From Bradyrhizobium sp. AUGA SZCCT0176 (lineage in GTDB: Bacteria; Pseudomonadota; Alphaproteobacteria; Rhizobiales; Xanthobacteraceae), in contig NZ_JAFCMB010000003.1 of the NCBI RefSeq assembly GCF_018130145.1, positions 372,001-436,000 on the forward strand: 64,000 nt of DNA, read 5' to 3'. This document shows, one piece after another, positions 1-8,388 of the stretch (position 1 is the first letter of the stretch; each line of letters begins with the position of its first letter). Position numbers and translations under genes: made by a program. The notes beneath the pieces were generated by a model. The model was not told the DNA's origin and made no database searches. It worked only from the letters and a program-made list of their open reading frames with translations.

Positions 1-727
1 CCGGCTCGTCGCCAAGATCGCCATGGGCTATCGCGGCTACGGCCTGCCTATTTCCGAGGTCGTCTCGGAAGGCAACGTCGGCCTGATGCAGGCGGTCAAG
101 CGGTTCGAACCCGAAAAGGGCTTCCGACTCGCTACCTACGCCATGTGGTGGATCAAGGCGTCAATACAAGAGTACATTCTGCGTTCCTGGTCGCTCGTGA
201 AAATGGGCACCACCGCGAACCAGAAAAAGCTGTTCTTCAACCTGCGCAAGGCGAAGAGCAAGATCTCCGCGCTGGACGAGGGCGATCTCCGCCCCGATCA
301 GGTGGCGATCATTGCCAAGCGCCTCGGCGTGACGAATCAGGACGTGATCGACATGAACCGCCGCCTCGGTGGCGACGCGTCGCTCAACGCTCCGATCCGC
401 GACGACGGTGAAGCCGGTGAATGGCAGGACTGGCTGGTCGATAACTCGCCCAACCAGGAAGCCATCATGGCTGAACACGAGGAGTTCGATCATCGCCGGC
501 AGGCGCTGAACGGCGCCATCGGTGTGCTCAACCCGCGCGAACGCCGCATCTTCGAGGCGCGGCGTCTGGCGGAAGAGCCGATGACGCTGGAAGACCTCGC
601 CGCCGAATTCGGCGTGTCGCGCGAGCGCGTGCGACAAATCGAGGTCCGTGCTTTCGAGAAGGTGCAGTCGGCCGTCAAGGGCACGATTGCCCGGCAGGAA
701 GCCGCCGTGCTCGAAGCCGCGCACTAA
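1..727 (+). CDS. rpoH: RNA polymerase sigma-32 factor RpoH, 3' part
   Basis: Heat-shock-type sigma factor that directs RNA polymerase core to stress promoters. The frame is open from base 2, so the 5' end lies outside the window. Visible are the region 2 core (EGNVGLMQAVKRFEP, then YAMWWIKASIQEYILRSWSL) and a region 4 helix-turn-helix near the end (LAAEFGVSRERVRQIEVRAF). The QEYILRSWSLVK stretch with KKLFFNLR is typical of RpoH rather than RpoD. Alphaproteobacteria often carry more than one rpoH; which paralogue this is cannot be told here. A strong terminator follows 27 bases after the stop. Confidence 0.93.
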   Translation, partial: RLVAKIAMGYRGYGLPISEVVSEGNVGLMQAVKRFEPEKGFRLATYAMWWIKASIQEYILRSWSLVKMGTTANQKKLFFNLRKAKSKISALDEGDLRPDQVAIIAKRLGVTNQDVIDMNRRLGGDASLNAPIRDDGEAGEWQDWLVDNSPNQEAIMAEHEEFDHRRQALNGAIGVLNPRERRIFEARRLAEEPMTLEDLAAEFGVSRERVRQIEVRAFEKVQSAVKGTIARQEAAVLEAAH

Positions 728-753
728 TTTCGCGGCCAAGGCAATGAACGACG

Positions 754-783
754 AAAGCCGGCGGCAACGCCGGCTTTTTTGTT
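754..783 (+). terminator. Rho-independent terminator of rpoH
   Basis: Inverted repeat AAAGCCGGC / GCCGGCTTT with a six-base loop, followed by a run of T (interrupted by one G). It sits just downstream of the rpoH stop on the same strand. Confidence 0.9.
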
Positions 784-812
784 TTGGGGGGTGCTGGTTC
801 TACACCTCCGCT

Positions 813-961
813 GTCGTCCTCGCGAAGGAGGACCCATACGCCGCAGCCGATGTGAGAGGGGCAGTGTTAGTTGCCTTTCTTACCACGTCGCATCAATGAA
901 TATTTGTGGCTATGGGTTCCCCGATGTGCAATTGCACATCTGAGCTCAAGGCCGGGACGAC
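813..961. repeat. Intergenic repeat, family A (copy 1)
   Basis: Begins GTCGTCCTCG and ends GCCGGGACGAC, with internal GGACCCATACGCCGCAG and TATGGGTTCC. The ends are inverted relative to each other, so the RNA could fold into one long imperfect hairpin. Other copies: 5969-6099, 8389-8513, 25351-25516, 31161-31284 and 48475-48595. This is the most diverged copy. No reading frame here looks real. Confidence 0.75.
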
Positions 962-1047
962 GAACTCACTAATACGCCGCAGATAATCCTCGATACTGAC
1001 TGGTGGACTGGTTCAACGTGCTCCGGCAGCGCGCCGAGACTGAGAGC

Positions 1048-1671
1048 TTACTCGCCCCACTCCCGCGCCAGCTTTGCAAGCTCGCAGCCTTCGCAATACC
1101 GGGCGTCCTTGAAGTCGATCCAGTTATGCGCATAGACCCGCGTCAGCGGGATGCCGTAACGCGCGCGCAGTACCTTGACCAGGATGCGCCACGCCGCCAC
1201 CTGCGCCTCGGTGGGGCCGCGCGTCACGTCGGGAAAATTGCCGGCGAATTCCACGCCGACCGAATTGTTGCCGACCACCTGACGAAAGGTCGGACCGTTG
1301 TCGATGTATTTGTTGTCGTTGCGGTTGCCGCCGTCGCCGTGGGTCGGCACCAGATTTTCCGGCACCGCCCAGTACACGGTGCCGTCGGTTTCGACCCAGA
1401 CCATGACGCCGCGCCGCGTCGGATTTTTGAATTGCGCCTGCGCACCGCCGCGGGCCGAGCCGGCCGGGCCTTCGGTCTGGTGCACGATGATGTTGCGCCA
1501 GGGATGCGCCTTTGCAACGTCGCCCCATGGCGCCAGCCAGACCATCTTCAACCCCGGAATCTCGGGCGTGCCGGACGATCGCGCGATGGTGGCGAGGTCG
1601 GGCGTTTGGGCAGCAGCGGGAAGAGCGAACGCGATGGCGCAGAGCGCAATCGCAAGGCGGCGGAGCTTCAT
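1048..1671 (-). CDS. N-acetylmuramoyl-L-alanine amidase-like exported protein (PGRP/amidase_2 fold)
   Basis: 207 residues. The start at 1671 (MKLRRLAIALCAIAFALPAAA) gives a clean Sec signal peptide; the open frame runs further upstream but overlaps the diguanylate cyclase gene and is not needed. The mature part has the amidase_2 pattern: an N-terminal His strand (NIIVHQTEG), a central NNSVGVEFAGNF strand and a late YAHNWIDFKDARYCEG segment with a candidate zinc His. It would cleave the amide between muramic acid and L-Ala in the periplasm. It lies 38 bases after the GGDEF gene on the same strand, so the two are probably co-transcribed. Confidence 0.8.
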   Translation of the reverse strand: MKLRRLAIALCAIAFALPAAAQTPDLATIARSSGTPEIPGLKMVWLAPWGDVAKAHPWRNIIVHQTEGPAGSARGGAQAQFKNPTRRGVMVWVETDGTVYWAVPENLVPTHGDGGNRNDNKYIDNGPTFRQVVGNNSVGVEFAGNFPDVTRGPTEAQVAAWRILVKVLRARYGIPLTRVYAHNWIDFKDARYCEGCELAKLAREWGE

Positions 1672-1709
1672 ACGCAGGGATCCAATGACGACCCCTTGAG
1701 TAACATGGT

Positions 1710-2927
1710 TCAGGCGCGCTTGCGCAAGCTCGCATCCGCCAGCACGGATATTTCGATCCCGGGCGCCAGCGGCGGCGCGGGCTCGTAGGTCGCAAAGCAG
1801 TTTCGGCCGCCCTTCTTGGCGTCGTAGAGCGCGTGGTCGGCGGCCGCGATCAGACGGTCGGGGAACGCCCCCATCTCCCGGGTCCATTGTGCGACGCCGA
1901 TCGAGACCGAGATCGGAATATCCTTGCCCATGCATTGTTCGGCATCGGCGCGGCATACTTCCAGTACCCGGCGCGCGATCATCGCGCCCTCGCGCAAGGT
2001 CGAGGACGGCAGCACGATGCAGAACTCGTCGCCGCCCGACCGCGCCAGCATGTCGCCGGGGCGCAGGCGGGTTTGCGCCATCAGGGTGAAATGCTGCAGG
2101 CAGGCGTCGCCGGCGGCGTGACCGTAGGTGTCGTTGATGCCCTTGAAGCCGTCGAGGTCGATCACCAGCAGCGCGAACGGCTGGTTGCTGCGCTCCGAGC
2201 GGGCGCATTCCTCGGTCAGGCGCTGCACCAAATGGCGGCGGTTGCCGACGCCGGTGAGGTCGTCGAGCAGCGCCAGATCGGCGACTTCGCTGCGCAGATG
2301 GTCCATCGCCATCAGCAGGAAGCCGAAATTCAGCGCCATCGACAGGAACACCATCACCAGGATCATACCCGACTGCACCGGGCTGAAATGCATGTAGTTG
2401 ACGTTGGCGAAGATGCCGCCGACCAGCCGGACTCCATAGATGGCGATGATGAGGCTGGCGACGATGGCGGCGAGCCGCGCGCCCGGATTGACGCGGCCCT
2501 GATGCGGGGTCAGCAGCAATTTGATGCTCAGCGCCAGCGGAAGAACCTGGGCGATGGTGAAGATGGTGATGCGCGCCGGCGCGCTGTCATAGGCGAACAT
2601 GAAAAAGGAAAGGCCGGCGAAGCTCAGCCCCATGACCAGCCAGGTGGCGCGCCACGACACCGGCTTTTCGAAGAATTTCTGAACGCCCATCGCGGCGAGG
2701 CAGAGCGCGAGAATCATCGCGGTGCCCGCGATGAGCAGCGGCCAGAGTGCGTCGGTCATGACGCGCAGCATCGCCACGGCCGCGCCTGCCGCCGCCACGA
2801 ACGAGGAGCCGGTCCAGTATCGCGCGGCATAGAACGACGGATAGCTGCGGATCACGTAGGCCCAGATCAGACCCAGCGCGAGAAAATTGATGACGAACAC
2901 CGTCCACAGCGTCGGAACGCTCAGCAT
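1710..2927 (-). CDS. Membrane-bound diguanylate cyclase (GGDEF)
   Basis: 405 residues. About six or seven hydrophobic helices fill residues 5-210, with no recognisable ligand-binding motif, followed by a GGDEF domain from about 218. The signature is intact (SGGDEF, residues 297-302), and an inhibitory I-site RPGD lies five residues before it (289-292), so the enzyme should make cyclic di-GMP from GTP and be feedback-inhibited. There is no EAL domain. Start ATG at 2927. It is upstream of, and probably in one transcript with, the amidase at 1048-1671, which would put a cell-wall enzyme in the same unit as a c-di-GMP synthase. Confidence 0.93.
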   Translation of the reverse strand: MLSVPTLWTVFVINFLALGLIWAYVIRSYPSFYAARYWTGSSFVAAAGAAVAMLRVMTDALWPLLIAGTAMILALCLAAMGVQKFFEKPVSWRATWLVMGLSFAGLSFFMFAYDSAPARITIFTIAQVLPLALSIKLLLTPHQGRVNPGARLAAIVASLIIAIYGVRLVGGIFANVNYMHFSPVQSGMILVMVFLSMALNFGFLLMAMDHLRSEVADLALLDDLTGVGNRRHLVQRLTEECARSERSNQPFALLVIDLDGFKGINDTYGHAAGDACLQHFTLMAQTRLRPGDMLARSGGDEFCIVLPSSTLREGAMIARRVLEVCRADAEQCMGKDIPISVSIGVAQWTREMGAFPDRLIAAADHALYDAKKGGRNCFATYEPAPPLAPGIEISVLADASLRKRA

Positions 2928-3368
2928 CGCGTGTCCGGGACGTTTGCGGCCCCGTCTCCCCTGTTAGATCGCCCCATCAGATCGCTCAAGGCTTGCACCT
3001 CCGCGGGCGTTTCCCCGATCGACAATCCCCGTTGTCTTACGGACAAGGTGCGCCCTTCTCGCTTAACGGACTCTCACCGTCGCCGGGTAATCAATACCGT
3101 GGTTTTAAATTGATGAAGAGCGCGCGCGTTGGGGCATCGTTAAGCATGAGGCGCGCCGCGCGATCGGCGCTACCGAACGGCATTTTGGCGGAAAAGCACG
3201 TCAAAATGCATAACAACTGTGGATAACGTGATGACGGCGACGTGACAGCACGCGGCAGCGCGCCGCGAATCTGTTGCAATTGATCTTGAGGATGTTGCGA
3301 GGTTGGCCCTCCGCCAAGCATGCCTCGGAGTCGCGTTTCAATCCATTAAAACCTTGAGAGGATTTACT
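2928..3368. other. Intergenic region without a convincing gene
   Basis: 440 bases between the divergent diguanylate cyclase and a tiny lysine-rich ORF. The weak frames here (for example 2993-3226) have no plausible ribosome site or protein character. Promoters for both flanking genes should lie here, but I cannot place a convincing -35/-10 pair. Confidence 0.5.
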
Positions 3369-3437
3369 ATGGCTAAGAAAGCGAAGAAGGCGAAAAAGGT
3401 GAAGAAGGCGAAGAAGGCCAAGAAGTCGAAGAAGTGA
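3369..3437 (+). CDS. 22-residue lysine/alanine-rich basic peptide
   Basis: ATG at 3369 preceded by GAGAGGATTT, a good ribosome site. The translation is almost pure Lys/Ala: MAKKAKKAKKVKKAKKAK, then KSKK and a TGA stop. The KKAK repeat resembles the C-terminal tails of bacterial histone H1-like proteins, suggesting nucleic-acid binding, but no globular part exists. The frame is too short for normal gene calling. A terminator lies about 145 bases downstream. Function unknown; a low-complexity artefact is possible, but the ribosome site and clean stop argue for translation. Confidence 0.6.
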   Translation: MAKKAKKAKKVKKAKKAKKSKK

Positions 3438-3582
3438 ATTTTGGCCCGGGTGGGGCGCTCAGTTCCGCCCGGGCTTCCACCTTCGAGGCCCCACTTTCAA
3501 AGCTCGACTTTCAAGGCTCTACTTACGTTCAAGGCTTCCACTTTCAAGCCTCCCAATTGCAAAACCATTCGATTTCGAAAGC

Positions 3583-3606
3583 AGCGGGCCTCGGGCCCGC
3601 TTTTTG
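3583..3606 (+). terminator. Rho-independent terminator
   Basis: AGCGGGCC / GGCCCGCT stem with a three-base loop followed by TTTTTG. Downstream of the lysine-rich peptide gene. The stretch before it (3480-3550) holds several imperfect copies of CTTTCAAGGCT. Confidence 0.8.
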
Positions 3607-3613
3607 TTTCCGG

Positions 3614-3698
3614 GGTCATCGCCCGGCTTGACCGGGCGATCCAGTACACACCGACAGACCTTGAGTACTGGATGCCCCTGTCAAGCCGGGGCATGACG
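3614..3698. repeat. Intergenic repeat, family B (variant copy)
   Basis: Inverted ends GTCATCGCCCGGCTTGACC and GTCAAGCCGGGGCATGAC. Other copies of this family, at 4421-4507, 12621-12708 and 18126-18214, have the core GTCATGGCCGGGCTTG and GCCCGGGCATGAC. Confidence 0.65.
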
Positions 3699-3705
3699 AA
3701 AACAT

Positions 3706-4320
3706 CTATCTCTCGGCAAACGCCAGCTTCGCGCCCAGCGCGGCAAATCCCGCCGCAAAGCTGCGGCGCAGCCAGGCCATCACCTTCGGCCGGGTGATGA
3801 CGCGGTCGCGGACGCCGGCCGCGAACAGGCCGTAGAGCGCGAACACCGCAAACGTCATCGCCATGAAGACCCCGCTCAATTCCAGCATCCGGGCCAATGG
3901 ATAGGCCTCGTCCACCGCGATGAACTGCGGCAGGAAGGCGAGGAAAAAGATCGAGAGCTTTGGGTTGAGGATGTTGATCAGGACCGCCGTGACGATCACC
4001 CGCCGGCTCGATCGCCCCGGCGCCGGCCGGGCGTCGATCGCAAGCGCGCCGGTTTCGCGCAGCGCCTGCCAGGCCATGAAGAGCAGATAGACCACGCCGC
4101 ACCATTTCAACACCGCGAACGCCAGCGCGCTGGTATGCAGCACGGCGGCAAGCCCGAGCATCGCCGCCAGCATCTGCGGCAGTATCCCGAGCGTGCAGCC
4201 GAAGGCGGCGGCGATCGAGGCGCGGCCGCCTTGCGTCAGCGCCACCGCCAGCGTGTAGAGCACGCCGGTGCCGGGGGATGCGACCACGATCAGCGTGGTG
4301 AGCAGGAAGGACCATGTCAT
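3706..4320 (-). CDS. LysE/RhtB-family amino-acid exporter
   Basis: 204 residues, about six membrane helices. N-terminus MTWSFLLTTLIVVASPGTG carries the family's P-G motif near residue 17; NILNPKLSIFFLAFLPQF is the conserved central helix. Members export amino acids or homoserine lactone-like compounds across the inner membrane; the substrate cannot be read. An in-frame TTG precedes the ATG by one codon; I chose the ATG at 4320. A second LysE-type gene lies at 23552-24169. Confidence 0.87.
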   Translation of the reverse strand: MTWSFLLTTLIVVASPGTGVLYTLAVALTQGGRASIAAAFGCTLGILPQMLAAMLGLAAVLHTSALAFAVLKWCGVVYLLFMAWQALRETGALAIDARPAPGRSSRRVIVTAVLINILNPKLSIFFLAFLPQFIAVDEAYPLARMLELSGVFMAMTFAVFALYGLFAAGVRDRVITRPKVMAWLRRSFAAGFAALGAKLAFAER

Positions 4321-4420
4321 CAATCAGACCCCATTGGCTGCGGATGCGGCGCCAGTCGGCCATATCATGGCGCGGCCGGTCGCGGAAGCAGCGCAGCCTC
4401 ACGGGTTGAAAGCAATTTTT

Positions 4421-4507
4421 CGTCATGGCCGGGCTCGACCCGGCCATCCACGTCTTCCTTGCCTTGCGGCCAAGACGTGGATGCCCGGCACAAGGCCGGG
4501 CATGACG
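4421..4507. repeat. Intergenic repeat, family B (copy)
   Basis: CGTCATGGCCGGGCTCGACC at one end and GGCCGGGCATGACG at the other, with CATCCACGTCTT / AAGACGTGGATG as an inner inverted pair. It forms a long hairpin between two minus-strand genes. Confidence 0.75.
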
Positions 4508-4525
4508 ATGATGGGAGTACCCCCG

Positions 4526-4921
4526 CTACGCCTCGCCCATCCGGCTCCAGGCGATCGACATCCTTTCCGCCTCGCGGATCACGTCCAGCGGCGCCCAGGG
4601 CTTCGCCCAGAATCTGGCGCCATCCGGCAGCTTCTGCCGCAGCGGTTTGCCCGAGGTGACGATCACATCGATGTCCGGATTAATGTTCTTGGCGACATGC
4701 GCGAGCTCAACGCCGTTCTTGTGGCCGGCGAGCTGGACGTCGGTCATCATCAGGACAAGGCTCGCCCCCGCCTCTTCCAGTACCAGTTCGGCGGCCTCCG
4801 CGCTTTCGCACTCGATCACGTCCATGTCGCTTTCTTCCAGCAACAGGCAGATCATTTCCCGCTGCATCGGATCGTCTTCGACAACGAGTGCGGTCGCGCG
4901 AAAGGGTTTTGATTGTCCCAT
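4526..4921 (-). CDS. Single-domain response regulator (receiver only)
   Basis: 131 residues, a CheY-like receiver with no output domain. Acidic pair D16-D17 (VVEDD), phospho-acceptor D61 (MMTDVQ), T/S position S90 (VIVTSGKP) and K107 (FWAKPW) are all present. The start at 4921 is supported by AGGAGGGCGACTC directly upstream. No kinase is adjacent, so it probably passes phosphate to or from a partner encoded elsewhere. It is divergent from the SDR gene at 5070. Confidence 0.9.
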   Translation of the reverse strand: MGQSKPFRATALVVEDDPMQREMICLLLEESDMDVIECESAEAAELVLEEAGASLVLMMTDVQLAGHKNGVELAHVAKNINPDIDVIVTSGKPLRQKLPDGARFWAKPWAPLDVIREAERMSIAWSRMGEA

Positions 4922-5069
4922 GAGTCGCCCTCCTGAATGGGTATTCATCAACCTAACGGGGGTTAAGGCCGAAAATCGCTTTATGTTCGGTTCCAATTTG
5001 CGAAAGATGCGGGAACCCGCGCCGCAACGCGCGCCTGCCTGTTTTCTCATCTGTCGGAGCTGACCTCGC

Positions 5070-5948
5070 ATGACTGCCATCAATGGATCGGCCGCCGCCG
5101 TGACCGGCGCGGCCAGCGGCATCGGCCGCGCCCTGGCGCTTGAACTGGCCGCGCGCGGCTGCGATCTGGCGCTCGCCGACCGCGACGAGGCCGGACTGCA
5201 GCAGGTCGCCGCCGAGATCGCCAAGGCCGAGATCGCCAAGGCCGAGATCACCAAGGCGCAGCCGCGCAAGGTCTCGACGCACCGCGTCGACATCGGCGAG
5301 CCCGGCCAGATCGCGGAATTCGCCGCCGCCGCCAGCGCCGCGCATCCCAAGCTGAACATCGTGATCAACAATGCCGGCGTCGCATTGCTCGGCCAGTTCA
5401 ACGAGATCGAACAGGCGCAGATGGACTGGCTGTTCAACATCAATTTCTGGGGCACGGTGCACGGCACGCGCGCGTTCCTGCCGATTCTGGCGAAGCAGCG
5501 CGAGGCGCATATCGTCAATCTCTCCTCGATCTTCGGCATCATCGCGCCGCCCGGCCAGACCGCCTATTGCGCGGCGAAATTCGCGGTGCGCGGCTTTTCG
5601 GAAAGCCTGCGGCATGAGCTCGCGATGGCGAACAGTTCAGTGCGATTGTCGGTGGTGCATCCCGGCGGCGTCGCCACCAGCATCGTACGCAATTCCCGCA
5701 CCGGCACCGGCGTCACCGACAACGCCCGCCGCGCGCAATCGATCGACCGCTTCGATGCGGTGGCGAAGACGACGCCGCCGGCGGCAGCACAGCGCATCAT
5801 CCTCGGCATCGAGAAAAACCAGCCGCGGATTCTGATCGGCAACGACGCGTGGTACATGGATCTCTTGCAGCGCTTCCGGCCGGCGACGTATTGGGCGGTG
5901 CTGGCGAAACGGCTGGAGAAGGCTGTCAGTGCGGGGAAGGTTTCGTAG
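5070..5948 (+). CDS. Short-chain dehydrogenase/reductase (SDR)
   Basis: 292 residues, classical SDR. Cofactor loop TGAASGIG (residues 11-18), NNAG motif, catalytic Ser in NLSSIFG and YCAAK as the active-site Tyr/Lys. NAD(P)-dependent oxidoreductase of unknown substrate. Residues about 48-62 are a three-fold AEIAK-type repeat encoded by a perfect 15-base tandem repeat (5211-5255), located in the loop after the second beta strand. Monocistronic, followed by repeats. Confidence 0.88.
   Translation: MTAINGSAAAVTGAASGIGRALALELAARGCDLALADRDEAGLQQVAAEIAKAEIAKAEITKAQPRKVSTHRVDIGEPGQIAEFAAAASAAHPKLNIVINNAGVALLGQFNEIEQAQMDWLFNINFWGTVHGTRAFLPILAKQREAHIVNLSSIFGIIAPPGQTAYCAAKFAVRGFSESLRHELAMANSSVRLSVVHPGGVATSIVRNSRTGTGVTDNARRAQSIDRFDAVAKTTPPAAAQRIILGIEKNQPRILIGNDAWYMDLLQRFRPATYWAVLAKRLEKAVSAGKVS
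5211..5255 (+). repeat. In-frame 15-base tandem repeat inside the SDR gene
   Basis: Three consecutive units of GCCGAGATCGCCAAG (the third has A for G at one position). Each unit adds A-E-I-A/T-K to the protein, so copy-number change would keep the frame. Confidence 0.9.
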
Positions 5949-5968
5949 GACGCTGCCATACATTCGGT

Positions 5969-6099
5969 GTCGTCCCGGCGAAGGCCGGGACCCATACTCC
6001 GCGGCAGTCGTTGTTGCTCAAGGTCTCTAACGCCAGCGCTCTCGCCGAGAGGCCGCGGCGTATGGGTCCCGGATCGCGCTTCGCTTGTCCGGGACGACG
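5969..6099. repeat. Intergenic repeat, family A (copy 2)
   Basis: GTCGTCCCGGCGAAGGCCGG at the left, CCCATACTCCGCGGC inside, TATGGGTCCCGG and CCGGGACGAC at the right. Directly abuts a longer repeat on its right. Confidence 0.85.
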
Positions 6100-6103
6100 A
6101 CTA

Positions 6104-6625
6104 AGAACACACCTTCGCGATCTCGCGACGCGATGCGCCCGAGGTTTGCAAGAAATCTCTTCCGCCCCCAATTCAGAGGGCGCAGGGAATGCCGGATGCG
6201 CGCTGCACCCGCGGTCTCATGTGCGACTGTGCATAAGAATGCTGCACATGAGCATACAGGGCAGCGGAGAACATCCGACATTCCCTGCGCAGTGGCTTTA
6301 CGGCTTATGACGCGCTCTCCCCGGTGAGACGGCCTCTATTGCCACCGTCGCCCCTCGGAAGCGTTGGCTCCCGAAAGACTTGACGCCGTTACGGGCGCCA
6401 GGACCACACGCTTTCGCCGTACGCTTCAGCCGCGACCGTCAATCGCCACATCAGCGTCCACCGCGACCCGTCCCTCGTCGTGACGACGGCCGACGCCCCT
6501 CTGAGTGGGACGGGATGGGTGAGAATGTGCCGGTGATTTGGGTCGAAGGAAAGGGAAATATTTTTGATTTTCGGAAATTTAGGGCTTGACATGATTTCTG
6601 ACAATCAGAACTGATTTGCCCGTCG
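6104..6625. repeat. Long dispersed-repeat region (two abutting elements)
   Basis: Non-coding stretch. Left part (about 6104-6330) contains CTCGCGACGCGATGCGCCCG, CAGGGAATGCCGG and CATTCCCTGCGCAGTGG, the last two being inverted to each other. Right part (about 6340-6625) ends in AT-rich ATTTTCGGAAATTTAGGGC. From memory, both resemble multicopy sequences of Bradyrhizobium genomes that are often over-annotated as small proteins; only one copy of each is in this window, so that is recall, not something seen here. The frames in it (e.g. 6027-6281 on the minus strand) are not credible genes. Confidence 0.55.
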
Positions 6626-6627
6626 GG

Positions 6628-7389
6628 TTATTTTGTCGCAGGATCGGATTGAAGCGCGTCCGCCGCCATGATCGCCGCGGCGGCAACCAACACGATGCAC
6701 GCGCCGGCCAGCACGACGGAGAGCGAGAGTGCACCGTGCAGCCCGCCCGCCATGATGCCCCAACTGGGCCGCGGCGGCTCTAGGCCGAGGCCGATCGCGT
6801 CCAACGCGCTGAGCGGCACGATGAGCCAGCCGAGCAGCAGCAAGCCGAGGCGTGCGAGCGATGGCGGGGCCGTAACCCGCAGATAGGCTACGGCGACGGA
6901 AAACATCATTCCGAAGCCGACGATGCTCCTGCCGTGTCCGGGACCGAGCCAGGCGATGCCAGCGATGACAGCAAGAAAGCCCGGCAACAACGATGCAGCG
7001 CCGAGAGCTGCGAGCATGATATGGCCGACGGGCGAACGCCCGAGCAGGAATTTCGGCGCCACGAACAGGGCGCGCGCGAGAACAATGACGACGCGTTCGA
7101 ACCGCCGCGTCAGGAGACGCACCATCAGGCCGGTCGCCAGAGCGAACGCTGCCGTCGCCAAGGTTTGCCCCAGCGTATAGGTTGCGCCGGCGAGCAGTCG
7201 GCTGAGCGTATCGCGGCCGAGCTCATCGCGGCCGAGCCAGTTGGCGAAGTCGGGCACGGCGAACCGCATGGGAAGGTTGACGCCCAAATAAGCGTCCGGA
7301 GACAGCAGCGCGCCGCCGATCGCCATTGCCGCACCGGTCACGAGGATAGTTGCGCCGACAGTCAAGCGGATTGAAGCCACGGCACCCAC
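6628..7389 (-). CDS. Orphan DppC/OppC-like ABC permease, divergent
   Basis: 253 residues, about six hydrophobic helices. The segment LGRDELGRDTLSRLLAGA (near residues 52-69) matches the start of DppC-type peptide/nickel permeases, and SWGIMAGGLH matches their conserved end. The cytoplasmic EAA loop that docks with the ATPase (EAARALG-like) is not visible. No ATPase, partner permease or binding protein lies nearby. Start is a GTG at 7389. It may be a decayed or repurposed permease next to a repeat cluster. Confidence 0.6.
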   Translation of the reverse strand: MGAVASIRLTVGATILVTGAAMAIGGALLSPDAYLGVNLPMRFAVPDFANWLGRDELGRDTLSRLLAGATYTLGQTLATAAFALATGLMVRLLTRRFERVVIVLARALFVAPKFLLGRSPVGHIMLAALGAASLLPGFLAVIAGIAWLGPGHGRSIVGFGMMFSVAVAYLRVTAPPSLARLGLLLLGWLIVPLSALDAIGLGLEPPRPSWGIMAGGLHGALSLSVVLAGACIVLVAAAAIMAADALQSDPATK

Positions 7390-7465
7390 CCTTTGCTTTC
7401 ATGGAGTCGGGTAGTCGCGTCCAGGCCGCGTTGCGTTCAGGGGCACGGTGCCACTTCACGGAAGC

Positions 7466-7495
7466 GGTGGGTTACGCTCCGCTAACCCACCCTAC
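7466..7495. repeat. Short palindromic intergenic element
   Basis: GTGGGTTA-CGCTCCGC-TAACCCAC hairpin between two minus-strand genes. No T-tract, so not an obvious terminator. I recall this motif as a common dispersed repeat in several proteobacteria. Confidence 0.55.
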
Positions 7496-7514
7496 GCAGT
7501 CGCGATTGCCTCGC

Positions 7515-8321
7515 TTACCGCCCCGCCAATTGATCCGCAAAATACCCGATCGTCTTGCGATAGATCGTGGCTCTGTTCCATTCGCGCATGGCTTCGAAAT
7601 TCGGCGTGCCTTCGCTGTAGGGCGCGCCGGGCTTGAAGCCGGAGACGTGCAGCAGATTGGCGGTCGAGGCGAGCACGTCGGGGACGCTATGGCGCAGATC
7701 GACGTGGCCGTTGCCGTCGAAATCGACGCCGTACTTGATGTAGGACGACGGCAGGAATTGCGTCTGGCCGATCTCGCCGGCGAAGGCGCCGATCATGTCG
7801 CGCAGCGGCAGGTCGCCGCGCTGCACGATTTTCAGCGCCGCGATCAGCTCGCCCTGGAACAGTTCGGTGCGACGGCAATCATGCGCCATGGTGGCGAGCG
7901 TGCGGACGACCGGCATCTTGCCGACGTCGCCCTTGCCGAAATCGGATTCCAGTCCCCAGATCGCGACGATGATCTCCGGCGGCACGCCGTACTGCTTCTC
8001 GATCCGCGACAGCAGCGAGGCGTGCTTCAGCAGCATCTGCCGCCCCATCTTGATCCGCCCAGGCCCGACGCGGGTCGAGACATATTGCTCGAACGTCTTG
8101 TTGAAGGTGCCGCGCTGGCGCCGGTCAAAGGCCAGCACCGCGGGATCCTGTGTCACCCCCGACAACGCCTGCGAAATCACGCCCTGCGAAACGCCGGCGG
8201 CGGCGGCCTCCTGCGATATCGCCGCCACGAAGGCGTTGAAATCGCCGCCGCAGCGGGCGGCGTGAGCGGGGCTGGCGGCGATGACGGCGCCGAACAAAAC
8301 GGCCAAACAAAGCTTACGCAT
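7515..8321 (-). CDS. Lytic murein transglycosylase (MltB-type), copy 1
   Basis: 268 residues. The start at 8321 follows AAGGGATTCGC and gives signal peptide MRKLCLAVLFGAVIAASPAHA. The catalytic Glu is E125 in IWGLESDFGK; GEIGQTQFLPSSYIKYGVDF is the family's second signature. Cleaves the glycan backbone of peptidoglycan to anhydro-muropeptides in the periplasm. A paralogue sits next door at 8571-9386 with a family A repeat between them. Confidence 0.92.
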   Translation of the reverse strand: MRKLCLAVLFGAVIAASPAHAARCGGDFNAFVAAISQEAAAAGVSQGVISQALSGVTQDPAVLAFDRRQRGTFNKTFEQYVSTRVGPGRIKMGRQMLLKHASLLSRIEKQYGVPPEIIVAIWGLESDFGKGDVGKMPVVRTLATMAHDCRRTELFQGELIAALKIVQRGDLPLRDMIGAFAGEIGQTQFLPSSYIKYGVDFDGNGHVDLRHSVPDVLASTANLLHVSGFKPGAPYSEGTPNFEAMREWNRATIYRKTIGYFADQLAGR

Positions 8322-8388
8322 GCGAATCCCTTGTAACGTCCAGGTTGTGTCGATCATGCCATGAGAAGAGGGCGCGGAGCTAATTTTC

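Noticed and set aside
1672..2208. N-terminal extension of the amidase frame
   Set aside because: It overlaps the diguanylate cyclase gene in another frame, and the true start gives a clean signal peptide.
3480..3550. Possible CRISPR-like array (repeated CTTTCAAGGCT)
   Set aside because: Copies are short, irregular and not separated by spacers of equal length; no cas gene is near.
6027..6281. 84-codon minus-strand frame (FLVVVPDKRSAIRDP)
   Set aside because: It spans family A and the long repeat; I recall such frames as common over-annotations from this repeat.
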